Shown piece by piece: positions 17,755 to 26,473 of a stretch of 36,521 nucleotides of DNA; positions within the stretch are counted from its first letter, which is position 1; each line of letters starts with the position of its first letter. The position numbers and the translations under genes were made by a program. The stretch comes from Paenibacillus maysiensis (GTDB lineage Bacteria > Bacillota > Bacilli > Paenibacillales > Paenibacillaceae). The stretch spans positions 1 to 36,521 of the forward strand of contig NZ_ASRY01000338.1 in NCBI RefSeq assembly GCF_000520815.1. Reading direction: 5' to 3'. Under the pieces are notes generated by a model. That model was given only the letters and a program-made list of their open reading frames with translations, made no database searches and was not told the DNA's origin.

Positions 17755-18546
17755 ATGTCTAATATGATGGTGGAGTATGACTTGAAGGAGATAGATCACT
17801 TGGATGTACTATACAAAAAGCTGAGCAATAATCATGAAATAACGATATACGACACCACAGAGCTGTATGGTGAAAAGGGATTATTCCGGGTGATGCAGTT
17901 TTCAAATGCAGCCGTACAAGGCGCGGTGGATTTGAATCATCCGCAACGCATTCTGTTCGAATATCCGAGAGCTATCATCCATCTGATGGAGCTGAACGAT
18001 CCGTCATTTGAAGACGTGTTTGTGATTGGGCATGGTATAGGTACGATTGCGGGTCATTTTACAGATAAACGCTTCAAGATTGCAGAGCTGGATGCACAAG
18101 TCGTGGAATTCAGCCGAACATTCTTTGGATACGATAAGGACAATGTGACTGTTGGTGATGGACGCCGCATGTTAGAGAAGGAAGCACCGGATGCATATGA
18201 TTATATTATTTTGGACGCCTTCACAGATCAGGGAACGCCGCCGCATTTAATATCCCGGGAATTTTTCAGGATGGCCAAAGAAAAGCTGGATTCCGAAGGC
18301 TCCATGATTATGAATGTAATGGGCAAAAGTGAGCATGATCATCTGATGAATGCCATTCATACAACGTTGCGTGAGAAATTCGCTTATGTCACAGCCTTCT
18401 CCCTCCCCTCGGAAGGCGCTGGCGACATTCAAAATATTATTATGATAGGTCGAGATAAGCCAATCCGATTTCAGGCACGTCATATGGCAGGCTTTAATGA
18501 GATTGCCCTTGGAGAAGGTCACATTCTACAGGACACAGATACGTAA
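17755..18546 (+). CDS. Spermidine-synthase-fold methyltransferase-like protein
   Basis: The protein (263 residues from ATG 17755) has a Rossmann SAM-type core: DVFVIGHGIGTIAGHF, an acidic strand end AELDAQVVEFSR, VGDGRRML and YIILDAFTDQG. The last corresponds to the aspartate-bearing active-site loop of spermidine synthases. Several spermidine-synthase residues cannot be confirmed, so it may be a related methyltransferase-like protein. ATG 17755 directly abuts the remnant's TAA and has no ribosome site. TTG 17800, nine bases after AAGGAG (17785-17790), is the better-supported start and would remove 15 residues. Putrescine from aguAB would be a substrate if it is a true aminopropyltransferase. 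Confidence 0.75.
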   Translation: MSNMMVEYDLKEIDHLDVLYKKLSNNHEITIYDTTELYGEKGLFRVMQFSNAAVQGAVDLNHPQRILFEYPRAIIHLMELNDPSFEDVFVIGHGIGTIAGHFTDKRFKIAELDAQVVEFSRTFFGYDKDNVTVGDGRRMLEKEAPDAYDYIILDAFTDQGTPPHLISREFFRMAKEKLDSEGSMIMNVMGKSEHDHLMNAIHTTLREKFAYVTAFSLPSEGAGDIQNIIMIGRDKPIRFQARHMAGFNEIALGEGHILQDTDT

Positions 18547-18574
18547 TGCTTGTACAATAATTGTTGGTAAAGAT

Positions 18575-18605
18575 ACGCCCAAACGATTGTAGTCCGGGCG
18601 TATTG
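18575..18605. terminator. Weak convergent hairpin
   Basis: ATACGCCC and GGGCGTAT form an 8-base inverted repeat between the convergent spermidine-synthase-like and proS genes. No clear T run follows on either strand. Confidence 0.35.
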
Positions 18606-18655
18606 GATTGTAGAACCATATAGGGTGCAGGCTTGTAATTTATTAAGCCGAGTAA

Positions 18656-20362
18656 TTATTGCTGAATAAGTTCCAATATCCGTCGCTCTACATCTTGGAC
18701 ATGAATGGTTTCTTTGTTGCTGGTTCTTCGCTCCACTAACTCTATTTTCCCGTGCTCAGCATCTTTACCAACGACGATGCGCACGGGAATACCCACTAAA
18801 TCCGAATCTTTGAATTTAACCCCGGGGCGTTCCTCCCGATCATCCATCAACACTTCCACACCATGATCCTGTAGCTGGTTATACAAATCCTCGGCCATCT
18901 GCATTTGCAAGCTGTCTTTAACAGAGATCGGAATAATATGAACTTGAAACGGTGCCAGCGCATGGGGCCATATGATTCCGTTCTGATCGTGATTTTGCTC
19001 TACAATGGCAGAAAGGATTCGGGAAATTCCAATGCCGTAGCAGCCCATAATCACCGCCTGATCTGTTCCGGACGCATCCAGAAAAGTCGCGCCCAGCTTC
19101 TCGCTGTATTTGGTGCCCAGTTTAAACACTTGTCCAATCTCAATTCCACGATGAAACTTCAACTTCCCTTTGTCACAGCGAGGACATGGTTCCCCTTCCA
19201 TGACGTTGCGTAAATCCGCCACATGGCGAAGATCCATATCGCGTTTTGGATTCACATGCCTATAATGGGTTTCCAACTCGTTCGCGCCTGCGATGCCGCT
19301 GGACATTTGAACGACGGCGTAATCCACCCACACAGGGATCGTCAAGCCGCATGGGCCTACGAACCCCGAGGGGGCTCCAGTCGCCTTTGATACGGCATCT
19401 GAACTTGCTATTTCGAATTTTTCACTACCTAAAATATGTTTCACTTTCACTTCGTTGACCTCATGATCTCCCCTGACGACTACAGCAATGGGTTGATCGT
19501 CACTCATATAAATCAGTGTTTTGATCACATCCTGTGGCTGTATTTGCAGCGATTTAACCAGTTGATCTATCGTGCGCAGACCTGGAGTATGAAACTTTTC
19601 CATTTTATCTGCGGCAGTTAATGCTTCTGATTTTTCCATGCTTCGTGGCTCGGCTTTTTCAAGATTAGCGGCATAGTCACAGCAATTACAAGAGGCAATC
19701 GTATCCTCTCCAATGTCAGCCAGCGCCATAAATTCATGGGTTCCGCCTTCGCCGCCAATAGTACCCGCATCTGCTTCTACTGCACGAAAGTTCAGGCCAC
19801 AACGGGTAAAAATGCGTTGGTAGGCCTTGAACATGGTCCAATAGGCTTGATCCAGTCCTTCCCAGCTCGTATCAAACGAATAGGCATCCTTCATCAAAAA
19901 TTCCCTACTACGAAGCAAGCCAAATCGTGGACGTCGTTCATCTCGGAATTTGGTTTGAATTTGATATAGCATTACAGGTAATTTTCGATAGGAGTTCACT
20001 TCATTCCGTACTAATGACGTAATGACCTCTTCATGAGTAGGACCCAAAGCGAATTCCCGACCATGCCGGTCTTTAAGACGTATCAGCTCTGGACCGTACA
20101 CATCGTATCTCCCTGATTCTTGCCACAGCTCGGCAGGCTGCAATGCAGGCATTAACAGCTCCCCAGCCCCTGCACGATCCATTTCATCCCGTACGATTTG
20201 CTCCACTTTCCGGAGAACGCGTCTTCCAAGTGGCATGTAGCTATACACTCCGGCTGCGAGTTGCCGGATCAACCCTGCACGCAGCATAAGCTGATGACTG
20301 ATCACTTCGGCTTCTGCGGGCGATTCACGTAATGTTGTCAGTAATAATCGACTTTGGCGCAT
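18656..20362 (-). CDS. proS: Prolyl-tRNA synthetase
   Basis: Start ATG 20362 follows a perfect AAGGAGG, giving 568 residues beginning MRQSRLLLTTLRESPAEAE. Class II catalytic motifs are present (LMLRAGLIRQLAAGVYSY, FRDERRPRFGLLRSREF, MGCYGIGISRILSAIVEQ). A bacterial-type editing insertion sits in the middle (about 230-400, with AAD-like segments CNCCDYAAN and KTLIYMSDDQPIAVVVRGD), followed by a C-terminal anticodon-binding domain ending in VEVLMDDREERPGVKFKD. The enzyme loads proline on tRNA(Pro). Expression is controlled by the T-box leader directly upstream. YbaK, encoded nearby, cleans up its Cys mischarging. Confidence 0.97.
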   Translation of the reverse strand: MRQSRLLLTTLRESPAEAEVISHQLMLRAGLIRQLAAGVYSYMPLGRRVLRKVEQIVRDEMDRAGAGELLMPALQPAELWQESGRYDVYGPELIRLKDRHGREFALGPTHEEVITSLVRNEVNSYRKLPVMLYQIQTKFRDERRPRFGLLRSREFLMKDAYSFDTSWEGLDQAYWTMFKAYQRIFTRCGLNFRAVEADAGTIGGEGGTHEFMALADIGEDTIASCNCCDYAANLEKAEPRSMEKSEALTAADKMEKFHTPGLRTIDQLVKSLQIQPQDVIKTLIYMSDDQPIAVVVRGDHEVNEVKVKHILGSEKFEIASSDAVSKATGAPSGFVGPCGLTIPVWVDYAVVQMSSGIAGANELETHYRHVNPKRDMDLRHVADLRNVMEGEPCPRCDKGKLKFHRGIEIGQVFKLGTKYSEKLGATFLDASGTDQAVIMGCYGIGISRILSAIVEQNHDQNGIIWPHALAPFQVHIIPISVKDSLQMQMAEDLYNQLQDHGVEVLMDDREERPGVKFKDSDLVGIPVRIVVGKDAEHGKIELVERRTSNKETIHVQDVERRILELIQQ

Positions 20363-20399
20363 GTGTGGCTGCCTCCTTGTATGGACGATAAAATGTACG

Positions 20400-20655
20400 C
20401 AAAAAAGACACATCCGTCAGGGACGAATGCGTCGTGGTACCACCCTTAATTTGACCATATCCATAGTATGGAACGGCCCTTCATCAGATAACGGCGTCTA
20501 ACCGGTAACGGTTTAAAATACATTCCGCTACAGCTCACAAGGCAGGAAAACGTCCATTCGCGGCGGAGAAACCTTTCAGCCATGGGTTTCTTCTCTGTAC
20601 GGCGATTGTTGAACCTTTGATCCTTGGTCTACACTATTCCTGTATATTACAATTT
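20400..20655 (-). promoter_or_regulatory. T-box riboswitch leader of proS
   Basis: On the minus strand the conserved T-box AGGGTGGTACCACG lies at 20433-20446. It is followed by a terminator stem (GACGCATTCG pairing with CGGATGTGTC) and T6 at 20401-20406. Upstream are Stem I-like elements, CAGAGA...GGCTGAAAGG and TGAGCTG. A CCT just before TTGTGAGCTG is a plausible proline specifier codon, but I cannot fold the RNA here. Uncharged tRNA(Pro) should bind and favour the antiterminator, raising proS expression. Confidence 0.9.
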
Positions 20656-20661
20656 TTTGTT

Positions 20662-20690
20662 ATCTTACACGAAACGAAAGCCGTGGTCAA
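20662..20690 (-). promoter_or_regulatory. Sigma-A promoter of the T-box-proS transcript
   Basis: TTGACC (20685-20690) and TAAGAT (20662-20667) on the minus strand have a 17-base spacer, just upstream of the T-box leader. Confidence 0.75.
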
Positions 20691-20856
20691 GGAGCTTTTT
20701 TGGAATTCATCCAGGACATGAAACGGTTCAGCGAACGTGTCAACACCCCGTCATTGCTTCTCAAAAAACGACGACGTATCTCACGTTATTCATCAGGCAA
20801 CCTGCTCCTTATACCATTCTGAATGGACCTCGAACATACCCTGAACAAATACTGGT
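20687..20856 (-). other. Gap with short protein-like open stretches
   Basis: Between the kinase stop and the proS promoter the minus strand contains two short open stretches that read like protein ends: FVQGMFEVHSEWYKEQVA (stop at 20793) and FLRSNDGVLTRSLNRFMSWM (stop at 20687). Neither has a start site or a recognised family. They may be decayed coding sequence. No terminator is evident for the kinase gene upstream. Confidence 0.25.
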
Positions 20857-21900
20857 TTATGTATCTTTCTTTTTAAAATACACACCCTTAAAAACCATAA
20901 AGTTTTGCGCATACCTGCCATACAGCTCGTTGAACTTGGAACGGAGTGTATTCGAAGTGAGCATGTCTGAAACTGTCCGGTCGGTTTGGAGTGTTAATAC
21001 GGCACAACTGATTCCAAATTGGCAAATTTGTTCCATAGGATAGCCCTGAATAATTCCATATATCATCCCGGCAATAAAAGCATCCCCTGCGCCCGTGACA
21101 TCAACGATCCCTTGAACAGGCTGCACGGGAATTTGTCCGTGAGTTCCACCTTGAGATGCAAATAAGACACTGTCTACACCACCAGTAAGAACGACATGTT
21201 TAACTCCGAGCTTATGAAAAACTTGCGCTGCCTCCAGCATCTGCTGATCATCAGTTATCTTCAATCCCAAAAAGGCTTCTGCCTCCACAACATTACATAC
21301 CAGCCATTCTACTCCATTCAGATTACGGGGCAGCTTTCTCATTTTGGAGGCCGATACAGAAGAAACAACCAACGGAACTTGATGTTCGTGGCATAATCGG
21401 ATTGTGGAAGCAAGTACGCTCGCGGAAAAATTGGTATCCAGCAGCACCAATCCGGATGAGGTGATCAAAGGAGCATTATCAAGGATAGCTGAGGCACGGA
21501 TCTGGTCGTAAATCTCCATTTCTGCAGTTGCTACAATCATTTCACCCTGCTCGTCCAGCAGAGCGGTGTAGACCCCGGTAGATGGTTCGCCTTTGACTTG
21601 AAGAGGGACCACGTGGATGTAACGGTTGGACTGTTCAACTACAAATTCACCTTCCGCATCATCTCCAACTGCGGTCAGCAGACTGACCCACTGGCTCAGC
21701 CGTCCCAAATTTTCAGCCACATTCCGAGCTACCCCTCCGCAAGATTGCTGTCTGGTGCTGCTTGGATTGGAGGTGTGAAGCTGAAATGTACCTTTAATCC
21801 TAATTTTACGGTCAATATTGGCCCCCCCGATACATAATATATGTTTTCGAACAGGCCAAGGCTCGTTCTGGCCATTTTTATTGAGCTGTTTAAAACTCAT
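20857..21900 (-). CDS. psuK: PfkB-family kinase, PsuK (pseudouridine kinase) type
   Basis: The 347-residue protein is a ribokinase/PfkB-fold sugar kinase: CIGGANID at the N-terminus, the glycine-rich SCGGVARNVAENLGRL, and the C-terminal anion-hole motif DVTGAGDAFIAG with base Asp273. The TSNPSS...GGVARN..ENL pattern is the one seen in pseudouridine kinases, which make pseudouridine 5'-phosphate. The usual partner psuG (glycosidase) is not in the window, so the substrate call is tentative; another nucleoside or sugar is possible. The ribosome site AAAGGAG precedes the ATG. The first ~17 residues are an extra hydrophilic leader. Confidence 0.75.
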   Translation of the reverse strand: MSFKQLNKNGQNEPWPVRKHILCIGGANIDRKIRIKGTFQLHTSNPSSTRQQSCGGVARNVAENLGRLSQWVSLLTAVGDDAEGEFVVEQSNRYIHVVPLQVKGEPSTGVYTALLDEQGEMIVATAEMEIYDQIRASAILDNAPLITSSGLVLLDTNFSASVLASTIRLCHEHQVPLVVSSVSASKMRKLPRNLNGVEWLVCNVVEAEAFLGLKITDDQQMLEAAQVFHKLGVKHVVLTGGVDSVLFASQGGTHGQIPVQPVQGIVDVTGAGDAFIAGMIYGIIQGYPMEQICQFGISCAVLTLQTDRTVSDMLTSNTLRSKFNELYGRYAQNFMVFKGVYFKKKDT

Positions 21901-21968
21901 TACTTGACTCCTTTCGCGAGTCTGTTCGCATTGGATGATATATTTTTAATTAATTTACTTTCATTAAA

Positions 21969-21999
21969 ATTGTTAGCTTTATAAATTGTCGCTTTATAA
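21969..21999. repeat. Two near-identical ~16-base direct repeats upstream of the PfkB gene
   Basis: ATTGTTAGCTTTATAA (21969-21984) is followed at once by ATTGTCGCTTTATAA (from 21985). They lie in the AT-rich 409-base gap 21901-22309, about 70-100 bases before the kinase gene, where a regulator could bind. Apart from these and the hairpin at 22207-22270 I see nothing in that gap. Confidence 0.4.
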
Positions 22000-22206
22000 A
22001 ATTAGCACGTTTCCAATCTCAAATTCCTGAGAATAATGTCGAGTTCATCAAATTAGTCCTTAAGATACACAAGGCTAAACACAATTCAAAAAAAGCTTGT
22101 TTAAACCTTGTTATGAGATAATATAGTATTTTTCAATATCTATGTTTTTGCAATACATATCTTTTCACTTATTTGTATCATAATATAACAAAATGTTCAC
22201 GTAGCC

Positions 22207-22270
22207 AAACAAAAAAATCGCCCGTGGTAAAATGGAAGTTCTACCGTCCACTTTAAAAAGAGCGATTTCA
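22207..22270 (-). terminator. Two-tier hairpin terminator after the alpha-galactosidase gene
   Basis: On the minus strand AAATCGC pairs with GCGATTT around an inner GTGG/CCAC helix, and T7 follows. It lies about 40 bases past the alpha-galactosidase stop. Confidence 0.7.
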
Positions 22271-22309
22271 TTTAGAACATCTAAGATCAATTCAATCATT
22301 GCATGATGA

Positions 22310-23599
22310 CTATTTTAACATAAATAAAGCGGCTCCATGAGGGGGTAAATCTGCGGACAATTCTTGCTCTAAAGTGCCCAGATCCACACGGTTCCATAAG
22401 TCTCTGCCACTTGTCTGTCCTTCAATGCCAAGGTCTTGCAGCAATACACAAACCCGCGAGGCTTCATCTCCAGCATTAAATAAAGCCGCATATATGTGAC
22501 CCTCCTCGTTATGCGAAGTCCAGACGATATGCTCATCCTTTCTGTACACCTGCTGCGCATCCAAGCCGTTGCGGTGAGCATCCAGCACATCTTCATTGGT
22601 CAGCAGAGAAAGTGTCCATGCATCGTTATCACGCAGTTCTCCCCCAAACATCAGTGGGGACCGGAAAATACTCCACAAGGTCATCATCGTCAGTTGTTCA
22701 TCCTTCGTAAAGCGTGTCCAGCGGTCATGGCTACCGGAATCTACAGAATCTACCGAGCGAATACCCAGATGACCCAGTGGCAGCATGTCGCAATCCGGCC
22801 ATTGACCCGGGCCCACGTGCTCTGCCCACTTCTCGCAGCGCTCAAACATGCCGTGCAGCAAAGGCCATACATCCCAAAAATCGTCGGTCATGCGCCACAT
22901 ATTGGCGTTGGCGATTAATTCGGATGCATGCTCCAGCGGTGCCGGACCTGGCGACAGACTCAAAACCATCGGACGTCCGCATTGGGTGATGGCCTGCCTG
23001 ATCAATTCAATTTCCGCCAAGTGAGTACCATAGAGTTGGGAAGCGGCAATGTCATCCACTTTGACAAAATCGACACCCCATTCCGCGTACAGGTCAAACA
23101 GCGAATTATAATATTCCTGTGCGCCTTCCTTGGTAGCATCTACCCCATACATATCTGTATTCCAGGGACAAATGGAGTTGGGATGCGCAATCTGTCTCGC
23201 TGTTGCCTGGGTTCCCAAAATCGACGTATCCTGATGCACCGCCTGTCTCGGAATTCCTCTCATAATATGTATACCGAATTTCAAGCCCAGACTGTGTACA
23301 TAATCCGCAAGAGCCTGGAAGCCGTGCCCGTCCGCTGCGGAAGGAAAACGATTCGCCGCTGGAATAAGGCGCGAAAATGAATCCATTTCCAGTGGAACGA
23401 AAGAACGATACTGTGAAGATACAGCTCCCGGCTCATACCACTGAATATCTACCACGATATATTCCCAACCGTATTCCTTCAAGTGCTCCGCCATATACTG
23501 CGCATTTCCCCGCACTTCTTCCTCACGCACTGCTGCGCCGTAGCAATCCCAGCTATTCCACCCCATAGGCGGTGTATGCGCTGTCAAATGATGCTTCAT
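22310..23599 (-). CDS. GH27 alpha-galactosidase (melibiase), intracellular
   Basis: The 429-residue protein opens with TPPMGWNSWDCYGAAV, the family signature of GH27. The catalytic nucleophile Asp182 lies in DFVKVDD and the acid/base Asp in WRMTDDFWDVW (Asp239 or 240). A C-terminal beta domain ends in DLPPHGAALFMLK. GH27 enzymes release terminal alpha-galactose from oligosaccharides such as melibiose or raffinose. There is no signal peptide, so its substrate must be imported; no transporter is nearby. The ribosome site GAAAGGATG precedes the ATG. A TATAAT box and a cre-like site are upstream at 23667-23687. Confidence 0.9.
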   Translation of the reverse strand: MKHHLTAHTPPMGWNSWDCYGAAVREEEVRGNAQYMAEHLKEYGWEYIVVDIQWYEPGAVSSQYRSFVPLEMDSFSRLIPAANRFPSAADGHGFQALADYVHSLGLKFGIHIMRGIPRQAVHQDTSILGTQATARQIAHPNSICPWNTDMYGVDATKEGAQEYYNSLFDLYAEWGVDFVKVDDIAASQLYGTHLAEIELIRQAITQCGRPMVLSLSPGPAPLEHASELIANANMWRMTDDFWDVWPLLHGMFERCEKWAEHVGPGQWPDCDMLPLGHLGIRSVDSVDSGSHDRWTRFTKDEQLTMMTLWSIFRSPLMFGGELRDNDAWTLSLLTNEDVLDAHRNGLDAQQVYRKDEHIVWTSHNEEGHIYAALFNAGDEASRVCVLLQDLGIEGQTSGRDLWNRVDLGTLEQELSADLPPHGAALFMLK

Positions 23600-23666
23600 T
23601 TCGATTCATCCTTTCATCTAAAACAACTAATCCTGCTGCCAAAATCCACCTCGTCACTATGGTACT

Positions 23667-23687
23667 ATTATAATGTAAACACTTACT
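23667..23687 (-). promoter_or_regulatory. -10 box with overlapping cre-like site for the alpha-galactosidase gene
   Basis: TATAAT on the minus strand is at 23667-23672. TGTAAACACTTACT at 23674-23687 fits the CcpA cre consensus TGWAANCGNTNWCA with two mismatches. That would give glucose repression, but no good -35 is visible. Confidence 0.35.
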
Positions 23688-23743
23688 TTTGTCGTTCGTC
23701 ACCTGCTCCTTTATTTTCCATTCCCACTTTTTATACAAATATG

Positions 23744-23771
23744 TTGACTAACTTAAAGAATGTGGTACATT
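23744..23771 (+). promoter_or_regulatory. Candidate promoter of trhO
   Basis: TTGACT (23744-23749) and TACATT (23766-23771) are 16 bases apart, 50 bases before the GTG start. Confidence 0.5.
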
Positions 23772-23820
23772 TAAAATTGTATGTTAAAAAACTTTGACTT
23801 GAATCAGAGGGTGATTTTAC

Positions 23821-24714
23821 GTGTGCGAGCATGCTTATCGAATTTTGTTGTTTTACAAATATGTCAATATTGAAGATCCTGCCACCTTTACGGCAGAGCA
23901 TCTGGCTTACTGCAAGGAATTGGGCGTGAAGGGAAGAATTTTGATCGCTCAGGAAGGAATTAATGGCACACTGTCTGGTACGGTAGAGCAAACCGAGCAA
24001 TATATCCGTGATTTACGCGCCAATCCGAAATTCCACGATATCGTTATTAAAATAGATGAGTCTGACGGTCATGCGTTCAAGAAAATATTTGTACGCCATC
24101 GTCAGGAGCTGGTGACGTTGCGCCATGAGGATGAGCTGGACCCTAACGTAATCAGTGGCAAGCGTTTGTCACCGAAGGAGTTTTACGAACAGCTTCAAGG
24201 TGAAGATGTGGTGGTGCTGGACGGACGTAACGACTATGAATATGACATCGGTCATTTTCGTGGTGCCATTCGTCCGGAAGTCGAATCTTTTCGTGAATTC
24301 CCACAGTGGATTCGCGACAATATGAGTCGGTTTAAGGACAAGAAAATACTGACATATTGCACGGGTGGTATCCGCTGTGAGAAGCTGTCCGGCCTTCTGA
24401 TCAAAGAAGGCTTTGATGATGTGGGCCAGTTGGATGGTGGCATCGTGACCTATAGTAAGGACCCGGAAGTACAGGGGCGTCTGTTTGATGGTAAGTGCTA
24501 TGTGTTTGACGAACGCATCTCAATCCCGATCAACCATACGGATGAAGACGTTGTTGTCGGTCATTGCTTCCATTGTGAAACGTCGAACGATCACTATATC
24601 AACTGTCCGGTGTGCAATCTCCAGCATATCGTATGTCCGGACTGCGAAAAGCAGCATCAACATTATTGCTCTGACGATTGCCGAACCAAAGCGGAAACTG
24701 CGGCTTCTGCATAA
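23821..24714 (+). CDS. trhO: tRNA uridine(34) hydroxylase, rhodanese-like
   Basis: The 297-residue protein begins with GTG 23821 after the ribosome site GAGGGTG. An N-terminal acylphosphatase-like domain (YVNIEDP...GINGTLSGT) is followed by a rhodanese domain with active Cys180 in the loop CTGGIRC. A Cys/His-rich tail follows (HCFHCETSN...CPVCN...[16 protein letters not shown]) that looks like a zinc site. This is the YceA/YbfQ architecture, which hydroxylates uridine 34 of certain tRNAs as the first step to 5-methoxyuridine-type modification. Single gene with its own promoter and terminator. Confidence 0.93.
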   Translation: MCEHAYRILLFYKYVNIEDPATFTAEHLAYCKELGVKGRILIAQEGINGTLSGTVEQTEQYIRDLRANPKFHDIVIKIDESDGHAFKKIFVRHRQELVTLRHEDELDPNVISGKRLSPKEFYEQLQGEDVVVLDGRNDYEYDIGHFRGAIRPEVESFREFPQWIRDNMSRFKDKKILTYCTGGIRCEKLSGLLIKEGFDDVGQLDGGIVTYSKDPEVQGRLFDGKCYVFDERISIPINHTDEDVVVGHCFHCETSNDHYINCPVCNLQHIVCPDCEKQHQHYCSDDCRTKAETAASA

Positions 24715-24746
24715 GTATAATTCAGTAAGATCATTAGTTTCATAGT

Positions 24747-24799
24747 AAAAAAGGGATGTTCCTACTAGCCTTTCAACATGGCTGTGGACATCCCTTTTT
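24747..24799 (+). terminator. Hairpin terminator after trhO
   Basis: AAAAAGGGATGT(T)CC pairs with GGACATCCCTTTTT, with a nested AGCC/GGCT helix in the loop and T5 at the end, starting 32 bases past the stop. Confidence 0.85.
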
Positions 24800-24932
24800 G
24801 TTGTACACAAAATATTTGCTGGAAGCTTCATAGTGTATTCCTATGGCCTTGATCGTATTTTCATCTTGGACGGGCTCGAAAGCTGCCTCTTATAATGGAA
24901 AAAGTCATTACAGAAAGGATTGGTGGATTTTC

Positions 24933-25856
24933 ATGATTCAAATTGTACTTTCAACCCTTCTATCCGTTATCGTTCCGCTGTCCATTCCAGTAATCGGCGG
25001 GTTTCTACTCGGCAAATTCATGAAGCTGGAAACGAAGCCGCTCTCGACTTTATACTTATATTTTTTAAGTCCCGCAATGATTCTGGACACGCTACTGAAG
25101 GCACAGCTATCCTGGCATGATGTGGCGCAGACGGCCGCTTTTTCGATCCTGAATCTGCTGCTGTTATGGGGAATTGCTCAATTAGCAGGGAAAATCTTAA
25201 AGCTGAGTGCTCCTGAAACCGCTGGACTTACCCTGATCTCCACACTGACCAATAGTGCGAATTATGGGTTGCCGCTCATTTTACTTGCCTTTGGGCAGCT
25301 TGGATTGGATAAGGCCTCTGTGTATGTGGTCATACAGATGATCCTGGTCAATACCCTTGGAGTTTACTTTGCAGCCCGCTCTGAATTTTCTGTTCAAAGC
25401 GCCGTCAAGTCGGTATTCTCACTGCCTGCGATCTATGCGGCCCTACTTGCCCTGGGGCTTCGGCTGCTGGATTGGCATCTGCCCTCCGGGATTCAATCGG
25501 GCGTCTCGATGATAGCTGCAGCCTATTCTCCGGTCGTGCTGGCGATCCTTGGCACCCAGATGGCTTATGTAAAAATCTCCAAGCTGGAGCCGTCTATTAA
25601 AAAAGCCAGCTATGCAGGACTCATCATCCGGCTTCTGCTCTCTCCGTTTGCAGCCTGCCTTGCCATGCTGATACTGGGGATATCTGACCTTTTATTCTCC
25701 GTTCTCTTTATTCTGGCCTCCATGCCGGTTGCCGTGAATGCCGTCATCTTAGCACAAAAATTCAATGCATCGCCCAAACTCGTGTCCACCTGTATCCTGT
25801 GGAGCACGTTAGCCTCATTCCTGATTTTGCCTATTCTCATTATGATCGTAGCATGA
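24933..25856 (+). CDS. AEC (auxin efflux carrier)-family transporter
   Basis: I start at ATG 24933, giving 307 residues beginning MIQIVLSTLLSVIVPLSIPV, the usual length and start of the family; a GGTGG ribosome site lies just upstream. About ten membrane helices are evident, with a family-typical STLTNSANYGLPLILLAFG segment in the first half and ASMPVAVNAVILAQKFN in the second half. AEC proteins are secondary transporters, in bacteria often for malate or other organic acids; the substrate is unknown here. It is convergent with the P-type ATPase operon. Confidence 0.87.
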   Translation: MIQIVLSTLLSVIVPLSIPVIGGFLLGKFMKLETKPLSTLYLYFLSPAMILDTLLKAQLSWHDVAQTAAFSILNLLLLWGIAQLAGKILKLSAPETAGLTLISTLTNSANYGLPLILLAFGQLGLDKASVYVVIQMILVNTLGVYFAARSEFSVQSAVKSVFSLPAIYAALLALGLRLLDWHLPSGIQSGVSMIAAAYSPVVLAILGTQMAYVKISKLEPSIKKASYAGLIIRLLLSPFAACLAMLILGISDLLFSVLFILASMPVAVNAVILAQKFNASPKLVSTCILWSTLASFLILPILIMIVA

Positions 25857-25862
25857 TAGCTA

Positions 25863-25928
25863 GAAAAAAAGACTCTCTATGCTGTAGAGAATCCAGTATG
25901 CAGCCTGCTGTTGAATGAGGCTGCATAC
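25863..25928 (-). terminator. Tandem hairpins ending the P-type ATPase operon
   Basis: An 11-base perfect stem (25896-25906 with 25918-25928) is followed, in minus-strand order, by a small TCTCTA/TAGAGA hairpin and then T7 at 25864-25870. The second hairpin with its T run is a classic terminator. The first may stabilise the 3' end or serve the convergent transporter gene. Confidence 0.75.
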
Positions 25929-25934
25929 ACTCTA

Positions 25935-26159
25935 TTAGCGTATTCTTGGAAAACTGATCCAGCCCAGCAGATTTAATCTTGATTTTTTTCCCTTTTCCCG
26001 GATTTGTCCCATAAATTCTCCAAGAAATCGTTCCCACTTTAAGCCTATTTCTTTTTTCGCGCTATCGTTTTCAAGCACACATCTTACGCTTTGGTTTAAG
26101 GCCGATTCCAGGTGCGTTAAAGCTTCACGTAAATGATTATCTATATTTTGTTCGCTCAT
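25935..26159 (-). CDS. Small 74-residue protein, third gene of the ATPase operon
   Basis: No family recognised. The ATG follows a good GAGGAG ribosome site and lies 13 bases after the DUF5132-type gene, so it is very likely translated. The sequence is soluble-looking and helical (NIDNHLREALTHLESALNQSV, then KWERFLGEFMGQIREKGKK) with a basic, aromatic tail (RLNLLGWISFPRIR) and one Cys. It could be a cytosolic partner of the pump or its small membrane subunit. The function is unknown. Confidence 0.7.
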   Translation of the reverse strand: MSEQNIDNHLREALTHLESALNQSVRCVLENDSAKKEIGLKWERFLGEFMGQIREKGKKSRLNLLGWISFPRIR

Positions 26160-26172
26160 CTATCCGTACTCC

Positions 26173-26436
26173 TCACTTTTCGGTATCGTCAAGCAATGCA
26201 ATTTCTTGGTCAAGCTGCTTTTTCATTCTTTCAAATTGGGCTTCGGCAACGATATCTTCCACTTCTTGCCGGGCTAATTCAATGTAAGATTTGCTCCGAT
26301 TGATCAAGTTGGCTCCGCCTTGCATACCAGCTTCGGCAAGAGGGCGGAAAGTAGTTTTAGCAATAGGAAGCAAAGCAGAAGCGGCAAAGGCGAGCGCAGT
26401 GCCGATTACAATTTTGTCAAAGTTATTTTGCAGCAT
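26173..26436 (-). CDS. DUF5132-type small membrane protein
   Basis: The 87-residue protein has one Ala-rich hydrophobic helix (about 9-26). A helix-breaking P24-IAKTTFRPLAEAG segment follows, then an amphipathic acidic helix (ELARQEVEDIVAEAQFERMKKQ). This matches the DUF5132 layout and, in outline, the PacL/DUF1490 partners of mycobacterial metal-pumping ATPases, though no His/Asp metal motif is seen at the C-terminus. It starts 37 bases after the ATPase stop with a perfect AAGGAGG site. Residues 24-37 align without gaps to 21-34 of the divergently encoded 71-residue protein. Inference: a scaffold or chaperone for the pump. Confidence 0.78.
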   Translation of the reverse strand: MLQNNFDKIVIGTALAFAASALLPIAKTTFRPLAEAGMQGGANLINRSKSYIELARQEVEDIVAEAQFERMKKQLDQEIALLDDTEK

Positions 26437-26473
26437 CGTAATCCTCCTTGTAATTGAGCATTACTGCGGCCGT

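Noticed and set aside
22207..22270. Possible insertion-sequence end or small mobile element
   Set aside because: It folds as an ordinary two-tier terminator at the end of the alpha-galactosidase gene; no target duplication or transposase nearby.
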